From NCBI RefSeq assembly GCF_002159555.1, contig NZ_NFIV01000009.1, positions 1-64,000 on the forward strand: a stretch of 64,000 nucleotides of DNA, written 5' to 3'. The notes under the pieces were generated by a model that was given only the letters and a program-made list of their open reading frames with translations, was not told the origin of the DNA and made no database searches. Shown here in pieces: positions 61,921 through 64,000 of this stretch. The stretch is from Muribaculum sp. An289. GTDB lineage: Bacteria; Bacteroidota; Bacteroidia; Bacteroidales; UBA932. Within the stretch, counting starts at the first letter, position 1. Every line of letters starts with the position of its first letter. Made by a program: the position numbers and the translations under genes.

Positions 61921-64000
61921 ATGAAAATCAAGAATTTGTTTTATGCCCTCATGGTGCCATTCGCATTTATGGCATTCTGGGCTTGCCAGGACGAACCGGT
62001 ATTGCCTCCGGCTGTCAATCTGGCAGAAGATCAGGCTACGATAAATGCAGGCGGTGAAGAGACTTCGGTGCTCATCAAACCTACCCGCGACTGGACGGCT
62101 ACTATTGCCGAGGGTGGCAAATGGCTTACAGTCACTCCTTCCAGCGGAGCTGCTTCCAGCGAAGCTGTCGTTGAGGTAAAACTGAGTGCGGAACCTAACG
62201 AAGGCGAGAAAAGGTCTGTAGAAGTTACTTTTACTGCCGGCAATATCAATGAGGTTCTTACTGTCACCCAGGAAGGGTCTGGCGGTCAGGGAGGCGACGA
62301 CCCTGATATCGAGGAAGGCGTGATAACGATTGCCGAATTCCTCTCAAAACCGGTGGACAATAGTGTCTATTACAAGCTTAAAGGTACGATGAACGATTTG
62401 TTCAATACCGAATATGGTAATTTCCACTTGGTGGACGCTACCGGCGATGTGCTCGTTTACGGCCTTACCGCTGAAAAACAGTCTTCCAACGACAAGAGTT
62501 TCTCGACTCTCGGACTCCAGGAAGGAGATGTGATAGTGATAGAAGGCTACCGCGATGAACATAACGGTGAAGCCCAGGTCGGCGGCGCATATTATATAGG
62601 CAAGGGAAGCGATGAAGGCGGTGACACCCCGGATCCTGAACCTGGCGACTATGTTTCAATCGCGGATATCCGTGCGAAGGCTCCTGCTACACAGAAGGAT
62701 TCCGTATGGATGGATGACGGAGTCGCAATCAAAGCATTCGTTGTCAGCAGCATAGAGGCCAATACCCTCACATCCAAGAAAAATGTTTATGTACAGGACG
62801 AGACAGGCGGTCTTCAGATTCGTTTCACAAGCGACGTTACCTGGAATTTCGGAGATGAACTTTCCATCGACATTTCCGGTGCCAAAATGAAATATTTTGG
62901 CGGTGCGCTTCAGATTGAAAATCTTTCCAACTCAAAGGCGGAAGTGCTTTCTACCGGCAATACAGTTGAGGCAAAGCAGGTTTCCGTGGCTGATTTCATG
63001 GAAGGAAAATATGAAAGCCAGTATGTCGCTCTTCCTGACGTGCAGGTAGTAGAGGCGGACCTCGGCAAGACTTTCGTTATGGGCAGTTCCCATACTTCGA
63101 TTAATGTCGAGGATATTACTGGACATTCGTTTGTAATCTTCTCTTCGAAATACACTGTTTTCGGTACCGAGCAGGTTCCTCAGGGAGCAGGTACGCTGAA
63201 AGGCGTTTCCATGGTTTACAATGGTACCATGCAGATAGGCCTTACTTCTAAGGACGATTATGCCGGAATGACCGGAGCCCGTTTCGACGGACAGGGCGGT
63301 GACACTCCGGATCCAGGCGAAATCGAGGAAGTGACTATTGCAGAATTCCTTGCAAAGGAAGAAGGCGAGACCTATTACAAACTCACCGGTACTGTGACCA
63401 GTATCAAGGACGGTTCATGGGGCAACCTTACTATCGAGGATGAAAGCGGCAACGTTTATGTTTACGGAGTGGCCAAAGACAAGGCTTCTGTCGGCAGCGG
63501 TCCTTCATTCTCCGGCCTCGGGGTTGAAGTAGGAGACATCCTTACCATAGCTGGCAAACGCGCTTCATTCCAAGGCGACCCTCAGGTAGGTGATGCGTAT
63601 TACATCAGCCATGAAAAAGGACAGGGGGGCGGCGACACTCCGGATCCAGGTGAAATCGAAGAAGTGACGGTTTCGGAATTCTTGTCAAAACCGGTGGACG
63701 GCAGTGTGTATTACAGGCTGACAGGTACGATTACGGATCTGTACAATACTACATACGGCAATTTTACCTTGGTAGATGAGACCGGAAGTGTGCTCGTCTA
63801 CGGCCTTACCGCTGAAAAACAGACTTCCAACGACAAGAGTTTCTCGACTCTCGGTCTTAAGGAGGGAGATATAGTTACTCTCGAAGGGACCCGTGATGAG
63901 TATGAGGGCGAGATTCAGGTAGGCGGCCCTGCATATTATATCAGCCACATCGAAGGCGAAACTCCGGAATTGCCGGAATCAGACCCTAAAGCGCTCATAA
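61921..64000 (+). CDS. BACON / OB-fold-repeat / DUF5689 lipoprotein (3' end outside the window)
   Basis: At least 693 residues, open at the right edge. Lipobox around FWA-C22. BACON domain at about 30-118 (VLIKPTRDWTATIAEGGKWLTVTPSSG). Three OB-fold-like units follow: YYKLKGTMNDLFNTEYGNFH, a DUF5689-like central domain (DDGVAIKAFVVSSIEANTL), YYKLTGTVTSIKDGSWGNLT and YYRLTGTITDLYNTTYGNFT. They are joined by GGDTPDPGEIEEV linkers. The first and last OB units are nearly identical in DNA over more than 60 bp. Such proteins often continue into an endonuclease/exonuclease/phosphatase domain; that part cannot be seen here. Confidence 0.85.
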   Translation, partial: MKIKNLFYALMVPFAFMAFWACQDEPVLPPAVNLAEDQATINAGGEETSVLIKPTRDWTATIAEGGKWLTVTPSSGAASSEAVVEVKLSAEPNEGEKRSVEVTFTAGNINEVLTVTQEGSGGQGGDDPDIEEGVITIAEFLSKPVDNSVYYKLKGTMNDLFNTEYGNFHLVDATGDVLVYGLTAEKQSSNDKSFSTLGLQEGDVIVIEGYRDEHNGEAQVGGAYYIGKGSDEGGDTPDPEPGDYVSIADIRAKAPATQKDSVWMDDGVAIKAFVVSSIEANTLTSKKNVYVQDETGGLQIRFTSDVTWNFGDELSIDISGAKMKYFGGALQIENLSNSKAEVLSTGNTVEAKQVSVADFMEGKYESQYVALPDVQVVEADLGKTFVMGSSHTSINVEDITGHSFVIFSSKYTVFGTEQVPQGAGTLKGVSMVYNGTMQIGLTSKDDYAGMTGARFDGQGGDTPDPGEIEEVTIAEFLAKEEGETYYKLTGTVTSIKDGSWGNLTIEDESGNVYVYGVAKDKASVGSGPSFSGLGVEVGDILTIAGKRASFQGDPQVGDAYYISHEKGQGGGDTPDPGEIEEVTVSEFLSKPVDGSVYYRLTGTITDLYNTTYGNFTLVDETGSVLVYGLTAEKQTSNDKSFSTLGLKEGDIVTLEGTRDEYEGEIQVGGPAYYISHIEGETPELPESDPKALI
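62317..63960. repeat. Intragenic repeats of the OB-fold units and linkers
   Basis: The stretch around 62450-62518 recurs at about 63793-63860 with only a few mismatches (GGCCTTACCGCTGAAAAACA and GACAAGAGTTTCTCGACTCT are in both). Linker segments GACACTCCGGATCCAGG occur at about 63300 and 63640. Recombination between them could change the number of units. Confidence 0.8.

Overview
The window is chromosomal DNA from a Bacteroidales bacterium, probably an uncultured gut lineage of moderate GC content. The evidence is the set of core genes: a divided mre/mrd rod operon, a glycine dehydrogenase with both halves fused, a TGS-type nucleoside kinase, Omp28 and DUF6029 proteins, fimbrillins, and BACON/DUF5689 surface proteins. 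Promoters also fit the Bacteroidetes consensus (TTTG, about 20 nt, TAnnTTTG). No rRNA, tRNA, CRISPR array or complete insertion sequence was recognised.

Layout. 1-2.5 kb is AT-rich accessory DNA: the start of a transposase and a DUF4062/ATPase/winged-helix gene. 2.5-20 kb is mostly housekeeping: yifB; mlaE-mlaF; an ECF sigma factor with an anti-sigma/barrel fusion protein; a TPR protein and an EnvC-like protein; an MBL hydrolase-uvrA-nucleoside kinase operon; a deoxynucleoside kinase; a YbhN-like membrane protein; and a PfkB kinase. 19.5-21.8 kb is a small accessory patch with a HEPN/MNT toxin-antitoxin pair, a short lipoprotein, the C-terminal part of a C10 cysteine protease and a truncated LytTR response regulator. 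21.9-27.4 kb is one minus-strand thiol-disulfide operon (DsbD, TlpA-like, DUF6029, Omp28-like). 27.5-30.4 kb is gcvP. 30.5-36.1 kb is the rod operon (mreB, mreC, mreD, mrdA, rodA). 36.2-49.9 kb holds ispD, topA with an Lrp regulator, a PBP1A-ddl-prmC operon, radA, dacB and galE. 50-52.7 kb holds fabG and an exported endonuclease/phosphatase. 53.7-57.4 kb holds a short archaeal-type adenosylhomocysteinase followed by iorA-iorB. 57.4-64 kb is a surface region: a membrane TPR/HTH regulator, two fimbrillin-like lipoproteins and a long repeat-containing BACON/DUF5689 lipoprotein that runs off the window.

The most unusual structure is non-coding. Two intergenic islands of about 1 kb (15.8-16.8 and 52.7-53.75 kb) carry the same ordered set of elements: paired hairpin modules with variable arms around a conserved TTGATAATCA-type core, then GGGAAAGTG/CACTTTCCC hairpins, then a promoter module (GCTCTCGGCTTCTGCG followed by TATATTTG) that fires into the downstream gene. 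The second island repeats its promoter module at exactly 74-bp spacing. Further copies of the core lie near 59.1 kb and 0.4 kb.

Cell-envelope functions dominate: MlaEF lipid transport, EnvC-like amidase control, the Rod complex, PBP1A, Ddl, PBP4, the periplasmic thiol system and fimbrillin-type surface proteins. Assignments come from reading the sequence and from family knowledge; no database search was run.
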